Shown: positions 40,510-40,760 of the stretch, piece after piece
How the letters are laid out: every line of letters starts with the position of its first letter
Position numbering within the stretch: position 1 is the first letter of the stretch
NCBI GenBank assembly: GCA_903871905.1
Contig: CAIQIV010000508.1
Coordinates: 1 to 40,760 of the forward strand
From: an uncultured Chloroflexota bacterium
GTDB lineage: Bacteria; Chloroflexota; Anaerolineae; Anaerolineales; UBA4823
Length of the DNA: 40,760 nucleotides
Reading direction: 5' to 3'
The notes under the pieces: generated by a model
Databases searched by the model: none
What the model saw: only the letters and a program-made list of their open reading frames with translations
Told to the model about the DNA's origin: nothing
Position numbers and translations under genes: made by a program

Positions 40510-40760
40510 ATGAAACGCAACATTCTGTATACCATGGTGGCGATTATTGTTTTGCTCAGCATGGTTCTGTCATCCTGTGCTCAGCCCCCTGCTCCCGCAC
40601 CCGTTGCCACCGAAGCACAGCCTGCAGCCCCTGCAGCTACCGAAGCCCCCGCGGCTCCTGCAGCCACCGAAGCCCCGGCAGCCCCTGCGGCTGGCGGCAC
40701 AATCAAGGTTGGCGCACTGTACCCGCTGACCGGTCCGGATGCCGGCTGGGCTGGCGACCC
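40510..40760 (+). CDS. ABC transporter substrate-binding lipoprotein, branched-chain amino acid type, partial
   Basis: The first 83 codons are in the window. Signal peptide with lipobox VLSSC (Cys23), then a Pro/Ala-rich spacer in which an AATEAPAAP-like unit repeats, then GGTIKVGALYPLTGPDAGWAGD, the typical start of LivJ/type-I periplasmic binding proteins. GGAGGAG lies about 10 nt before ATG 40510. The gene continues beyond the window, so partner permeases cannot be seen. Confidence 0.85.
   Translation, partial: MKRNILYTMVAIIVLLSMVLSSCAQPPAPAPVATEAQPAAPAATEAPAAPAATEAPAAPAAGGTIKVGALYPLTGPDAGWAGD

Noticed and set aside
40600-40700. Repeated GCAGCCCCTGC/ACCGAAGCC units as a DNA repeat or CRISPR-like array
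   Set aside because: They encode the Ala/Pro/Thr/Glu spacer after the lipobox of the binding protein and have no spacer-repeat structure.

Overview
The window looks like a chromosomal segment of a Chloroflexota bacterium, probably an Anaerolineae lineage. This is an inference from gene content, not from a marker gene. The pointers are the NBR1-type Ig-like lipoprotein with a Pro/Thr linker, a DUF951 protein next to an MGDG-synthase-like glycosyltransferase, moderately high GC, frequent GTG/TTG starts and sigma70-like promoters. No rRNA, tRNA, CRISPR array, transposase or prophage gene was seen.

Region 1 (1-3912): on the minus strand are the first 479 codons of a dimethylglycine/sarcosine-dehydrogenase-like flavoprotein, a four-CBS-domain protein and a nucleotidyltransferase-fold protein. 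A long divergent intergenic region follows. It holds a strong plus-strand promoter, about 270 nt of hairpin-rich leader and an intrinsic terminator ahead of an APC-type transporter.

Region 2 (3913-20798): about 17 kb of plus-strand genes that look like one catabolic programme for a methylated amine or betaine. In order: ACT-family amino acid/choline-type transporter, choline-kinase-like phosphotransferase, DeoR regulator, metallophosphoesterase, APC transporter, FAD-GcvT demethylating dehydrogenase, second choline-kinase-like phosphotransferase, GbcA-like Rieske oxygenase, PfkB-like protein lacking the catalytic Asp, MttB-family methyltransferase, second metallophosphoesterase, third APC transporter. 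Several functions occur twice: dehydrogenase (counting the one at the left edge), phosphotransferase and phosphoesterase. This co-localisation of small-molecule kinases and phosphoesterases with N-demethylation enzymes is the best candidate here for an undescribed system. Terminator, promoter and dyad upstream of the DeoR gene suggest it heads and controls the second transcription unit.

Region 3 (20799-25135): a separately promoted ABC importer (lipoprotein binding protein, two permeases, ATPase) of the polyamine/iron/phosphonate-like class. Its promoter region has three TGTTAACA boxes.

Region 4 (25136-40760): more ordinary genes. These are two PiT phosphate transporters flanking a DUF47 protein; an EamA permease; a YfcE-like phosphoesterase; a tightly overlapping operon of a conserved unknown, a MobA-like nucleotidyltransferase and a PAP2 phosphatase; a bifunctional phosphoglucose/phosphomannose isomerase divergent from a D-lyxose-isomerase-like protein; a DUF951-glycosyltransferase-lipoprotein operon; an M50 protease, HD protein, prephenate-dehydrogenase-like protein and alpha-oxoamine synthase; a small Cys-rich protein; and the start of a branched-chain-amino-acid-type binding protein at the right edge.
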